Positions 19,803 through 28,725 of a DNA stretch of 64,000 bases are shown here, one piece after another. The notes below the pieces were generated by a model, which was not told the origin of the DNA, ran no database searches, and saw only the letters and a list, made by a program, of their open reading frames with translations. The position numbers and the translations under genes were made by a program. How positions within the stretch are numbered: the first letter of the stretch is position 1; every line of letters starts with the position of its first letter. Origin of the DNA: CALMEC01 sp963777565 (lineage in GTDB: Bacteria > Actinomycetota > Thermoleophilia > Miltoncostaeales > Miltoncostaeaceae); NCBI GenBank assembly GCA_963777565.1, contig CAVZQZ010000007.1:124001-188000 (forward strand). The letters run 5' to 3'.

Positions 19803-20966
19803 ATGCACACCGAAACCCTGCTGGAACGGAGGCGCGGGACCCCGCGACTTCGCATTGGGCTTCTCGCGCCCCCGTGGGTGCCGGTCCCGCCACCGTCGTA
19901 CGGCGGCATCGAGCAGGTGGTGGCCACCCTCGCCGAGGGGCTCGTCGAGCGCGGCCACGAGGTGGTCCTCGTCGCCGCACCGGGCTCGTCGCTTGAAGGG
20001 GTCGAGATGGTGAGCCCGCTGGCGTTGTTGCCGGACATCATCGGCGAACCGGCCTCCGACTGGCGGCATGCGCTCGCCGGGATCGAGGAACTCGCAGATG
20101 TCGACGTCATCATCGACCACTCCGGTCCGCTTGGGGCGCTGCTCACCTCACGGCTTCACGTCCCCGGCCTTCACGTGACCCACGGCCCGCTCGAAGCCGT
20201 GCCCACGGAGATCTATGCGGGAATCGCCCGGCACTCGCCCCGGCTCCGCCTGGTGGCGATCAGCAAGGCTCAGCGCGCGATGGCGCCGGGTTTGCCGTTC
20301 GCCGGCGTCTGTTACAACGGCCTCGCGCTCGACACCGCACGGTTTCGCGCCCGGCCGGACGGCTATCTCGCGTTCCTCGGGCGCATGTCGCCGGAGAAGG
20401 GTCCCGCCGACGCGATCCGTATCGCGCAACGTGCCGGCCTCCCGCTGCTGATCGGAGCCAAGTGCCGTGAGCCGGCAGAGAAAGCCTATTTCGCGGAGCA
20501 CGTCGCCCCGGAGTTGAGCGCCGACATCGTGTGGCTGGGAGAGCTCAACGCAGCGGAGAAGTACGACCTGCTCGCCGGTGCGCGGGCACTGCTCTTCCCA
20601 ATCGCCTGGCCGGAGCCGTTCGGCATGGTGATGATCGAGGCAATGGCCTGTGGGACGCCGGTTCTCGCGACGGCGCGGGGCTCGGTGCCCGAGGTCGTGT
20701 CCGACGGCGTTACCGGCTTCGTTCGCGCCACCCCGGACGAGCTCATCGAAGCGGTCGCCCGGATCGACGAGCTCGATCGCCGCGCATGCCGCCGCCGGGT
20801 CGCCGAGCTCTTCTCGGCGGACGCGATGACCGCCGGCTACGAGCGCCTCGCAAGCGCTGCGCTGGCGGGACGCAGGCATGCGGCCAGAGCGATCGCGGCG
20901 AGTGAGCGACGTCTCGGGGACGATGAGACGCTGCCGTCTGCCGAGGCTGCGACGGCCGGTGTGTGA
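19803..20966 (+). CDS. glycosyltransferase family 4 (GT-B)
   Basis: 387 residues. RIGLLAPPWVPVPPPSYGGI is the N-terminal nucleotide-sugar GT-B start, with the donor-independent glycine loop GGIEQVV. The C-terminal half has FLGRMSPEKG and PEPFGMVMIEAMACGTPVLA, which contains the EX7E-type pair of retaining GT4 enzymes. The donor and acceptor are unknown. The start ATG follows GCGGAGGCTCT. It overlaps the debranching-enzyme gene downstream. Together with that gene it suggests alpha-glucan or trehalose-type sugar metabolism, though this is inference from context. The last ~25 residues are low-complexity. Confidence 0.9.
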   Translation: MHTETLLERRRGTPRLRIGLLAPPWVPVPPPSYGGIEQVVATLAEGLVERGHEVVLVAAPGSSLEGVEMVSPLALLPDIIGEPASDWRHALAGIEELADVDVIIDHSGPLGALLTSRLHVPGLHVTHGPLEAVPTEIYAGIARHSPRLRLVAISKAQRAMAPGLPFAGVCYNGLALDTARFRARPDGYLAFLGRMSPEKGPADAIRIAQRAGLPLLIGAKCREPAEKAYFAEHVAPELSADIVWLGELNAAEKYDLLAGARALLFPIAWPEPFGMVMIEAMACGTPVLATARGSVPEVVSDGVTGFVRATPDELIEAVARIDELDRRACRRRVAELFSADAMTAGYERLASAALAGRRHAARAIAASERRLGDDETLPSAEAATAGV

Positions 20967-23148
20967 CCTGCCCTCGCCGGCGCCGGACGACGGGACCCTC
21001 CCCGCCCGGGAGGAGCCGGTGATCCTCTCCGGCGGGAGCTTGACCGTGACCCTCATCGAGGGGTTGACGTTCGCGATCTCGGACCCGCTCGGCGATATTG
21101 GCGGGGGCGCCGATGGGTTCATCGCGGATGACACGCGACATCTCTCGCGGTTGGCGGTCCAGGTCGACGGTGCGCCGCTCCACTCGCTCGGGGCGGCGCA
21201 GCTCGCCCCGTCCATCGCACGCTTCCGTGGCTTTGCCTTGCCGAGGCCGGGACACGTGGATCGACCGCTCGAGGTCGAACGTCGGCGACGGGTTGTCGCC
21301 GACGGGCTGGACGAGGAGCTGGTTCTCCGATGGTGGGCCGAGTCGCCGTGCCGGGTGCCCGTGCTGCTCGAGCTGGGCGCTGACTTCGCCGATATCTTCG
21401 CCATCCGCGGCCTGAGCAGCGCGCTGCTCCCGCCGCCGGCCTCCGTCCGCACCGCGCCCACCGTCGACGGCATCCGCTTCTGGGATGAGGAGACCGGGCT
21501 GTCCACGTTGGTCCGGCTGGCCCCCGCCCCCGACTCGCTCGATGGTGGAGTCGCGAGCTGGTCGCCGTGCCTGCGTCGTGGGGAGCCCTGGCGAGTCCGC
21601 GTGACCGTCGAGGCGGGGAGCGCCGGCGGACGGCCGGACGTCGGCCCGACCGGGCAGGGTACGCGCTGCGTCGTCGATGTGCGGAGCGAGCCGCCCGACC
21701 TGGGCAGGGGTTGCCGCCGCGCGCTGGCAGATCTGGATGCTCTGAGCATGCCGGACCGTCTCGACGGTGGCCGGCGCCTGGTGGCCGCCGGCATCCCGTG
21801 GTTCGTCGCGCTCTTCGGGCGCGACAGCATCATCTCGGGGCACCAGGCTCGCGCCTTTCTGCCTGGCCAGATGACGGACACCCTCGCGGGGCTCGCCGCT
21901 CGTCAGGGCCGCGTGAGCGATCCGGGCAACGAGGAAGCGCCTGGGAAGATCCTGCATGAGGTGCGCCTGACGCCCCGGCCCTGGCTGGGGGAGGGCACCA
22001 TCGCCGGCGCCCGCCCGTACTACGGCAGCGTGGACGCCACACCGTTGTTCCTGATCCTCTACGGGACCGCCCTCCGGTGGGGTGCGCCTCGCGCGACGTT
22101 GGCGGAGCTCCTTCCGGCGGCACGCGCCGCGCTCTCGTGGATGCGCGGGCCTGGCGATCCCGATGGGGACGGCCTGCTGGAGTACCGTGCGACCGGTCCC
22201 CGCTCGCTCAGCAACCAGAGCTGGAAAGATTCGGAGAACGCCGTCCAGTTCCCGGATGGGAGCCTGGCCGATGGACCGATCGCGATGGCGGAGGTGCAGG
22301 GGTACGCCTACCGCGCCCGGCGGGAGCTCGCCGAGGTGCTTCGCGCGCTCGGGGAGGATCGCGAGGCATCCGATCTGGATGACGAGGCTGCGATCCTGCG
22401 CGACCTCATCCGCGACCGGTACTGGATCTCTGGTAACGACGGACAGCCCGGCTACTTCGCTCTCGCCCTGGACGGTCGCAAGCGTCGGGTGGGAAGCGTC
22501 GCGTCCAACATGGCGCACCTTCTGTGGTGCGACGTGCCTTCGCACGACGAGGCCGTCCAGGTGGCGCGCCATCTGGCCGGGCCGGAGATGGCGAGCGGGT
22601 GGGGCCTTCGCACCCTGTCGCGCGCCATGACCGGGTTCAACCCGATCTCCTACCACGTCGGCTCGGTGTGGCCTCACGACACCGCCCTGGCATGCGAGGG
22701 ACTGCGGCGGTACGGGCTCGACGAGCCTGCGATGGCCCTGGCGGACGATCTCATCTCCGCAATGACCCTGTTCGACCACCGACTCCCGGAGCTCTTCGGC
22801 GGCCACGACCGCGAGCCGGGAGACACCCCCACGCCGTACCCGACCGCCTGTCGCCCTCAAGCGTGGGCGGCCGGTGTGCCACTCCAGCTCGCGACCATGT
22901 TCCTCGGGCTCGAACCGCACGTCCCAGAGGGCAGGCTGCAACTCAACCCGCGGCTTCCGGCGGGAATCGACGCGCTGGAGGTGCGTGGGGTCGGATTCCC
23001 CGGGGGACGCCTGTCGGTGCGGATCGACCGGGAAGCCGGGGTCCAGGTGATCGATGCTCCCGACGGCCTCGTCGTCGAGCTGCGTCACGCGACCGCGGTC
23101 GTCGACGGGGGCATGCGGGTCGCCGCTGCGCCCGCCGGCCCGCTCTGA
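20923..23148 (+). CDS. amylo-alpha-1,6-glucosidase / glycogen debranching-type glycoside hydrolase
   Basis: About 741 residues. The N-terminal part (EGLTFAISDPLGDI ... GFIADDTRHLSR) is the glycogen-debranching N-terminal domain. The C-terminal (alpha/alpha)6 barrel contains IPWFVALFGRDSIISG, DPDGDGLLEY, NQSWKDSENAVQF and HVGSVWPHDTALAC, which match the amylo-alpha-1,6-glucosidase family and its acidic catalytic positions. It likely trims alpha-1,6 branch points or related glucosides in the cytosol. The start is uncertain: ATG 20878, ATG 20923, GTG 20959 and GTG 21019 (with GGAGGAG 3 nt before) are in frame, and the conserved domain begins soon after 21019. All but the last overlap the upstream glycosyltransferase gene. 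Confidence 0.88.
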   Translation: MRRCRLPRLRRPVCDLPSPAPDDGTLPAREEPVILSGGSLTVTLIEGLTFAISDPLGDIGGGADGFIADDTRHLSRLAVQVDGAPLHSLGAAQLAPSIARFRGFALPRPGHVDRPLEVERRRRVVADGLDEELVLRWWAESPCRVPVLLELGADFADIFAIRGLSSALLPPPASVRTAPTVDGIRFWDEETGLSTLVRLAPAPDSLDGGVASWSPCLRRGEPWRVRVTVEAGSAGGRPDVGPTGQGTRCVVDVRSEPPDLGRGCRRALADLDALSMPDRLDGGRRLVAAGIPWFVALFGRDSIISGHQARAFLPGQMTDTLAGLAARQGRVSDPGNEEAPGKILHEVRLTPRPWLGEGTIAGARPYYGSVDATPLFLILYGTALRWGAPRATLAELLPAARAALSWMRGPGDPDGDGLLEYRATGPRSLSNQSWKDSENAVQFPDGSLADGPIAMAEVQGYAYRARRELAEVLRALGEDREASDLDDEAAILRDLIRDRYWISGNDGQPGYFALALDGRKRRVGSVASNMAHLLWCDVPSHDEAVQVARHLAGPEMASGWGLRTLSRAMTGFNPISYHVGSVWPHDTALACEGLRRYGLDEPAMALADDLISAMTLFDHRLPELFGGHDREPGDTPTPYPTACRPQAWAAGVPLQLATMFLGLEPHVPEGRLQLNPRLPAGIDALEVRGVGFPGGRLSVRIDREAGVQVIDAPDGLVVELRHATAVVDGGMRVAAAPAGPL

Positions 23149-23162
23149 GAGCATTCCCCACC

Positions 23163-23537
23163 ATGGCGCTCAACGTCCTCGGGGAAGATCTCCAGCCCTG
23201 TTCGCTCGACCCGGTCACGGGATACTTCCGCGACGGCTGCTGCAACACCGGCTCCGGAGACCTTGGGGTCCACACGGTCTGTGCGGTGATGACGGAGGAG
23301 TTCCTCTCGTTCTCGATGGCGTGCGGCAACGACCTCTCCACGCCGCGGCCCGAGTTCGGGTTCGCAGGGCTCAAGCCGGGCGACCGGTGGTGCCTGTGCG
23401 CGCCGCGCTGGCAGGAGGCCTATGAGGCCGGGATGGCGCCCCAGGTGATCCTCGCGGCGACGCACGAGCTGACGCTGGAGTGGTGCGACCGGGCCGCGCT
23501 CCTGGAGTACGCTGTCGATGCCGCGGGCTCCGGCTGA
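23163..23537 (+). CDS. DUF2237 family protein
   Basis: 124 residues beginning MALNVLGEDLQPCSLDPVTG. The family is small, cytosolic and cysteine-rich: here C13, the pair in DGCCNTG, HTVCAV, SMACGND and WCLCAPRW. These match the conserved cysteines of DUF2237, whose function is unknown. It starts 14 nt after the debranching enzyme stop on the same strand, without an obvious ribosome site, so it may be co-translated. Length is normal for the family. Confidence 0.9.
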   Translation: MALNVLGEDLQPCSLDPVTGYFRDGCCNTGSGDLGVHTVCAVMTEEFLSFSMACGNDLSTPRPEFGFAGLKPGDRWCLCAPRWQEAYEAGMAPQVILAATHELTLEWCDRAALLEYAVDAAGSG

Positions 23538-23581
23538 CGCCTCCGGCTCGGCGCCGGGTGGCGCACTGACACGAGCGAGGG

Positions 23582-24325
23582 TCAGCGCGTGTCGATGTCC
23601 AGCGAGTCGCCCGGCCGGACGACGATCACATGCGTGTCCGGGGCCGTCTCGCGGGCGAGCCGTGCGAACTCGTGGGGAGGGTCGTGCAGGTACGCGGCGT
23701 TCCTCGAGACGTGCAGGGGTCGGAGCGTGCCCCAATGGATCGGCACCGCGACCCTCGGTCGAAGGAGCGCGAGCGCCTGGGCAGCCTGCTGCGGGTCGAG
23801 GTGGCCGGGGCCGAGGCTCGGTCCCCACCCCGCGACGGGCAGCAGCGCCAGGTCCAGATCGTCGGCGACGCCGGCCATCTCTGGGAACAGTGCGGTGTCG
23901 CCGGCGAAGTAGACGCGGGAGGATCCTTCGACGAGGTATCCCAGCGACGGCGCGTGCAGGCCTCCTCGCCGGGCTTCGTGCACAGCGGGCGTCGCGCGTA
24001 TCCGAAGCCCGCCGACGTGGGCTTCGTCGTGTGCCGTGACCTCGGTCACCGATGAGAAGCCGAGGCGGGTGAGATAGCCGCCGACTCCACGCGGCGCGAC
24101 GATCGGGATGTGCCGTCCAAGGCGACGCAGGGACGGCAGGTCGAGGTGATCCCGGTGGACGTGCGACAGGAGTATCGCGTCGATCCGATCGGCCGCAGCC
24201 CCGTCGACGGGCGTCGTGCGGCGCAGCAAGACGACGTGGTTTCGCAGCAGGGGATCGGTCAGGACCCTCACGCCGTCCACGTCGACCAGAACCGTGCTGT
24301 GGCCTAGCCAGGTGATCCGGTTCAA
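23582..24325 (-). CDS. metallo-beta-lactamase-fold hydrolase (UlaG-like)
   Basis: 247 residues. The zinc-binding motif LLSHVHRDHLDLPSL (HxHxDH), a later VHEARR, FAGDTALFPEM with the metal Asp, and VPIHWGTLRPLH with the last His make a complete MBL active site of the UlaG / NAPE-PLD-like kind. The N-terminal ITWLGHSTVLVDVDGVRVL is also typical of this branch. The substrate is unknown. Its ATG overlaps the copA stop by 4 bp (ATGA), so it is translated with the copper ATPase; a role in metal stress is possible but unproven. Confidence 0.9.
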   Translation of the reverse strand: MNRITWLGHSTVLVDVDGVRVLTDPLLRNHVVLLRRTTPVDGAAADRIDAILLSHVHRDHLDLPSLRRLGRHIPIVAPRGVGGYLTRLGFSSVTEVTAHDEAHVGGLRIRATPAVHEARRGGLHAPSLGYLVEGSSRVYFAGDTALFPEMAGVADDLDLALLPVAGWGPSLGPGHLDPQQAAQALALLRPRVAVPIHWGTLRPLHVSRNAAYLHDPPHEFARLARETAPDTHVIVVRPGDSLDIDTR

Positions 24326-26484
24326 AGGGCGGTACCGGCCGAGTCCCGGCCCTCGCGCAGGCTCCGGAATCTTCGGAGCCGAAGGCTGTTGGTCACGACG
24401 AACACGCTCGAGAACGCCATCGCGGCGCCGGCCACGATCGGGTTGAGCAGCCCGGCGACGGCGAGTGGCACGGCGGCGACGTTATAGGCGAACGCCCAGA
24501 ACAAGTTGCCCTTGATCGTCCGCAGCGTGCTGCGCGACAGGCGGATCGCGTCGGCTGCGGCGCGCAGGTCGCCGGACACGAGCGTCAGGTCGCTCGCCTC
24601 GATCGCGACGTCCGCACCCGTTCCGATCGCCACTCCCAGGTCGGCCTGCGCGAGCGCCGGGGCGTCGTTGATCCCGTCGCCGACCATCGCGACCACATGC
24701 CCAGCGTCTTGGAGCGCCTGCACGACGGCCGCCTTGCCGTCCGGTAGCACGCCCGCGTGCACGCGGTCGATGCCGACCGCGTCGGCGATCGGACGCGCCG
24801 CCGCTTCGGTGTCGCCGGTCAGCAACACGGGGGTGAGGCCCAGGTCGCGGAGCGCGAGCACCGCTTCTGCGCTGGTGGGCTTGACGGTGTCGCGCACGGT
24901 GAGCGTCGCCCGTGGCCGCCCGTCCCAGCTCACCGTGATCGCCCCGTCGTGCTGCGCCACCTCGACGTCGCGGCCCTCAACCTCGCCGTGCACCCCCACA
25001 CCCGGGACGTTGCGAAACGCGGTGACATCGGGTAGGGGCCCCGTTTCGCGCTCCGCGGCCGCCGCCACGGCATGGGCCACGGGATGCTCGCTGGCGCGCT
25101 CCACCGCACCCGCGAGCCGCAGGGCCTCGTCGCGCGTCGCCCCGTCGAGCGGGGCGACATCCACCAGCTCCATCCGGCCCTCGGTGACCGTGCCGGTCTT
25201 GTCGAGCACGATGGTGTCGATGCGGCGGGTCTCCTCCAGCACCTGCGGTCCGGTGATGAGGACACCCATCCTGGCGCCGCGGCCCGTGCCCACCATCAGG
25301 GCCGTGGGCGTGGCGAGGCCGAGGGCGCAGGGGCACGCGATGACCAGCACCGAGACGGCGGCTCCGAACGCGAACTGGGCGGAGCGTCCCGCCACGAGCC
25401 ACCCCACGAGCGTCGCGACGGCGATCAGGATCACGACCGGTACGAACACCGCCGACACCCGGTCGGCGAGCCGTTGCACGGGCGCCTTGCCGGTCTGCGC
25501 GGCGGCGACCATCTTGGTGATCTGCGCGAGTGCGGTCGCGGCACCTACCCGCGTTGCGCGAACCACGAGCCGTCCATAGGTGTTCAGCGTCCCGCCGACG
25601 ACCTCGTCGCCCGCCGTCACGTCGACGGGTGCCGACTCGCCGGTCAGAAGGGACCGGTCCACCGCGGACTCGCCGGACTCGACCACCCCGTCGGTGGTGA
25701 TGCGCTCTCCGGGACGCACCACGAACAGGTCGTCCACCGCGACCTCGGCCGCCGGAACGGTGACCTCGCCGCCGTCGCGGACCACGTGCGCCTCCTTCGC
25801 CCCGAGCTCCATGAGCGATCGGATCGCGTCACCCGCCTTGCCCGTCGCGCGGGCCTCCAGGTACCGACCGAGCAGGATCAGCGCCGTGACCGCGGCCGCG
25901 ACTTCCAGGTAGACGTCCACGTCGCCGCCGACGCCGAGCTCGAAGCCGGTCGTCATCCGCATGTCGAGATCGCCGGCGCCCAGCGCGAGCATGGCGACAA
26001 CGGACCATCCGTACGCGGCCAGGGTGCCGACGCTGATGAGGGTGTCCATCGTGACCGCGCGATGACGGAGGTTGAGGAGCGTTGCGCGGTGGATCGGCCA
26101 GCCGCACCATGCCACGACCGGTGTGGCGAGCGCGAGCGACAACCACTGCCAGCCGTCGAACTGGAGTGAGGACGCCATGGACATGAGCACGACGGGGATC
26201 GACAGGGCGATCGCGATCGCGAGCCGCAGGCCGAGGCGGTCGTTCCGCTCCTCGTGCACGTGGCCCGGCAGGGTGGCGTGGTAGCCGATGACCTCCACCG
26301 CCTCCACGAGCTCCCGCGGCGCGGTGCGGCCGGGGTCGTACGCGACGGTGGCCGTCTCGGTCGCGTAGTTGACCGTGGCCACGACCCCGTCGATGCGGTT
26401 GAGCCTCCGCTCGATGCGGGTCGCGCACGCGGCGCAGGTCATCCCCTCGATGGGGAGGTTGACCTGCTCCAGCGTCTCGGCCAT
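24322..26484 (-). CDS. copA: copper-translocating P1B-type ATPase
   Basis: 720 residues. It exports Cu(I) across the membrane using ATP. One N-terminal HMA domain carries GMTCAACATRIERR. The transmembrane metal site is ACPCALGLATP (CPC, P1B-1 type), the phosphorylation motif is LDKTGTVTEG and the hinge is MVGDGINDAPALAQADLG. About eight membrane segments are readable. The ATG at 26484 is chosen because the HMA domain begins ~13 residues in and a TACCAT box lies 6 nt upstream; a longer frame upstream encodes only basic low-complexity sequence. It sits 40 nt after hemH and overlaps the MBL gene. Confidence 0.95.
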   Translation of the reverse strand: MAETLEQVNLPIEGMTCAACATRIERRLNRIDGVVATVNYATETATVAYDPGRTAPRELVEAVEVIGYHATLPGHVHEERNDRLGLRLAIAIALSIPVVLMSMASSLQFDGWQWLSLALATPVVAWCGWPIHRATLLNLRHRAVTMDTLISVGTLAAYGWSVVAMLALGAGDLDMRMTTGFELGVGGDVDVYLEVAAAVTALILLGRYLEARATGKAGDAIRSLMELGAKEAHVVRDGGEVTVPAAEVAVDDLFVVRPGERITTDGVVESGESAVDRSLLTGESAPVDVTAGDEVVGGTLNTYGRLVVRATRVGAATALAQITKMVAAAQTGKAPVQRLADRVSAVFVPVVILIAVATLVGWLVAGRSAQFAFGAAVSVLVIACPCALGLATPTALMVGTGRGARMGVLITGPQVLEETRRIDTIVLDKTGTVTEGRMELVDVAPLDGATRDEALRLAGAVERASEHPVAHAVAAAAERETGPLPDVTAFRNVPGVGVHGEVEGRDVEVAQHDGAITVSWDGRPRATLTVRDTVKPTSAEAVLALRDLGLTPVLLTGDTEAAARPIADAVGIDRVHAGVLPDGKAAVVQALQDAGHVVAMVGDGINDAPALAQADLGVAIGTGADVAIEASDLTLVSGDLRAAADAIRLSRSTLRTIKGNLFWAFAYNVAAVPLAVAGLLNPIVAGAAMAFSSVFVVTNSLRLRRFRSLREGRDSAGTAL

Positions 26485-26490
26485 ACGCCG

Positions 26491-26496
26491 ATGGTA
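26491..26496 (-). promoter_or_regulatory. -10 box TACCAT of copA (leaderless start)
   Basis: On the minus strand TACCAT is followed by CGGCGT and then the copA ATG, with no Shine-Dalgarno sequence. This TANNNT-6 nt-ATG layout fits a leaderless promoter and suggests copA can be transcribed independently of hemEH. No copper-regulator operator is recognisable. Confidence 0.4.
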
Positions 26497-26524
26497 CCCC
26501 TGCCTTGCCCGGCGAGGCCGCGAT

Positions 26525-27439
26525 TTACGCGGTGGCCGCGACCTCCCGTTCGACAACCTGCCGCAGCGCGTCGATGAACGTGGGGGCGGTGTTCGGCACC
26601 GGCACCCGGTGGAAGGCGAGCCCGACTTCCTCGGCTTCCTCGCGTCCGGCGATGTCGATGTCGTAGAGCGTCTCGAGGTGGTCGGCGATGAACTGGACGG
26701 GCACGAAGATCACGCCGGCGTATCCGGCCTTGGCGAGGTCGGGGACGAGGTCCTTGAAGTCCGGCGTGAGCCACTCCTCTGGCGTGTGGCCCGCGCTCTG
26801 GTAGCCGAACTGCCACTGGTCGTCCCGCAGGCCGACGCGGCCGGCAACCGTCCTGATCGTCTCGTGGATCTGATCGAGGTACCCGGTGTCGCGCTCGACG
26901 ACGGCTTTCGGGAGGCTGTGGGCGGTGAAGACGATCGGCAGGTCGCCGGCGCTGTCGATGGTCTCCTGGACGCGCTCGGCGAGCGAGTCGATCCAGCCAG
27001 GCACGTCGTGCCAGGCGCCGGCGACGGTGACGGGGATCGCGATACCGCGCTCGGCGATCGTCGCCTCGACCGCGCGGTTGTACCCGCCCATGATCAGCGA
27101 CGAATACTGCGGCGCGAGCACGATTGCGATCACCCGGTCGACGCCGGCGTCGACCAGACGTGTCAGGGCATCGGGGATGCGCGGCTCCGTGTGCAGCATG
27201 CCGACCTCCACGCGGAAGCTGCCGGGGCCGCGCTCACGGTCGAGGAGCTCCTGCAGCGCGGCGCCCTGGGCGAGGGTGATGTCGATGAGCGGCGAGCGGC
27301 CGACGAGGTCGAACCTGCGTTTGAACTCCGCGACGGTGTCGGCCGGCGGCTCGCGGCGGTACACGCTTCGCAGGTAGTCCTCGACGCCGTCGGAGGTCAC
27401 CGACGTCCCGAAGGTCATGAGCAGGACGCCGATGCTCAA
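26525..27439 (-). CDS. hemH: ferrochelatase family protein
   Basis: 304 residues. It inserts Fe(II) into porphyrin. In Gram-positive lineages including Actinomycetota the enzyme usually acts on coproporphyrin III (CpfC). Conserved blocks are GVLLMTFGT at the N-terminus, the PQYSS loop, the catalytic FTAHSLP containing the metal-binding His, and QSAGHTPEEWL with the conserved Glu region, then VPVQFIADHLETLYDID. Length matches the short, soluble bacterial type. The ATG overlaps the hemE stop (ATGA, 4 bp). Coproporphyrin versus protoporphyrin specificity cannot be read directly here. Confidence 0.95.
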   Translation of the reverse strand: MSIGVLLMTFGTSVTSDGVEDYLRSVYRREPPADTVAEFKRRFDLVGRSPLIDITLAQGAALQELLDRERGPGSFRVEVGMLHTEPRIPDALTRLVDAGVDRVIAIVLAPQYSSLIMGGYNRAVEATIAERGIAIPVTVAGAWHDVPGWIDSLAERVQETIDSAGDLPIVFTAHSLPKAVVERDTGYLDQIHETIRTVAGRVGLRDDQWQFGYQSAGHTPEEWLTPDFKDLVPDLAKAGYAGVIFVPVQFIADHLETLYDIDIAGREEAEEVGLAFHRVPVPNTAPTFIDALRQVVEREVAATA

Positions 27440-28506
27440 CGGCCCGTGCTGCCCGTGGCGTCATGGACGTGCTCCACGAGCCGGGCGAGCTGCGCGGGGT
27501 CGGTATCGGGCAGCACGCCGTGCCCCAGGTTGAACACGTGACCCGGCCGTCCGCCGGCCTCGGCCAGCACGCGGTCGGCTTCGCCTGCGATCGCGTCCCA
27601 GCCGGCCAGGAGCACCGTGGGGTCGAGGTTCCCCTGGATGCCCTTGTCGTGGCCGATCCGCCTCCAGGCATCGTCCAGCCCGACCCGCCAGTCCACGCAG
27701 ACGAGGTCCGAGCCGGCGGATGCGAGCTGTTCGAGCATCCCGCCGACGCCGGTCCCGAAGTGGATCGTGGGAACGCCGGTCTCGCGCACCGCGTCGAAGA
27801 TGCGCCGGCTGAAGGGCAGCACGTGGGTCTCGTACGCGGACGGTCCCAGGTCGCCGATCCACGAGTCGAAGAGCTGCAGCACCTGCGCCCCGGCATCCAC
27901 TTGGGCGTTCAGGTAGCGGATCGTGACCTCGGTGAGGGTCTCCATGAGCCCCGCCCACAGCGCCGGCTGACCGTACATGAGGGCCTTCGCCCGGCCACGA
28001 TCCTTGCTGGGCTTCCCCTCGATCATGTACGAGGCCAGGGTGTACGGAGCTCCCGCGAACCCCACCAGCGCGGCGCGGCCGTCCAGCTCGCGTCGCACCA
28101 TCCGGAGCGCTTCGAAGACCTCAGGGGTCGCTTCCTCGGCCTCGACGACCCGCAGCGCCCGTACCGCTGCCTCGTCGCGCACCGGCACGTGGATGATCGG
28201 GCCGATGCCGGGGTCGATCGAGAACGGCACGCCCATGCCGAAGAGCGGCAGCATGATGTCGGCGTAGAGCACCGCCGCGTCGACGCCCATCAGGTCGACC
28301 GGCATCAGGGTGACCTGCGTGCAGAGATCCGGCGTGCGGGTCATCGTGAGGATGTCGTACTTCTCGCGGAGCTCGCGGTACTCGGCAAGGCAGCGTCCCG
28401 CCTGGCGCATGAACCACACCGGGGTGCAGTCCACCGGCTCCAGCCGGCACGCTCCCAGCATTCGCTCCTCGCCGGTGAGGGCCCCGACGGCGGTCTCGGA
28501 TGACAT
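27436..28506 (-). CDS. hemE: uroporphyrinogen decarboxylase
   Basis: 356 residues. It converts uroporphyrinogen III to coproporphyrinogen III by four decarboxylations. Family signatures VWFMRQAGRCLAEYRE near the N-terminus and GFAGAPYTLASYMIEG are present, and the (beta/alpha)8 end NLGHGVLPDTDP is conserved. The ATG at 28506 is preceded by GGAGG with 5-nt spacing, better than the TTG at 28518. It overlaps hemH by 4 bp, so hemE-hemH are translationally coupled. On the minus strand TAGCGT (28551-28546) is a possible -10 about 40 nt upstream. Confidence 0.96.
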   Translation of the reverse strand: MSSETAVGALTGEERMLGACRLEPVDCTPVWFMRQAGRCLAEYRELREKYDILTMTRTPDLCTQVTLMPVDLMGVDAAVLYADIMLPLFGMGVPFSIDPGIGPIIHVPVRDEAAVRALRVVEAEEATPEVFEALRMVRRELDGRAALVGFAGAPYTLASYMIEGKPSKDRGRAKALMYGQPALWAGLMETLTEVTIRYLNAQVDAGAQVLQLFDSWIGDLGPSAYETHVLPFSRRIFDAVRETGVPTIHFGTGVGGMLEQLASAGSDLVCVDWRVGLDDAWRRIGHDKGIQGNLDPTVLLAGWDAIAGEADRVLAEAGGRPGHVFNLGHGVLPDTDPAQLARLVEHVHDATGSTGR

Positions 28507-28725
28507 CCATACCTCCAATGGCGGACGCGAAGGACCGATGGGACAACGCTACCGAACGGGCGCCGAGTGGCGGGGGACACCCGTCCCGCCACGGACCGCC
28601 CAAGGGCCCCGCTCGGCGCGGCCCTTCTGCGCCCGGCGGGCGCTCCCCGTCGATCGCTCGCCCCCGATCATCGTGATTCGGCGCTCCGGTTTGCCTCGCC
28701 GGTCGCCGTCAGCGAGGCTCTGGCC

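Noticed and set aside
20743..23154. 803-codon minus-strand open frame
   Set aside because: Antisense to the debranching enzyme, which has clear catalytic motifs; the antisense product matches nothing.
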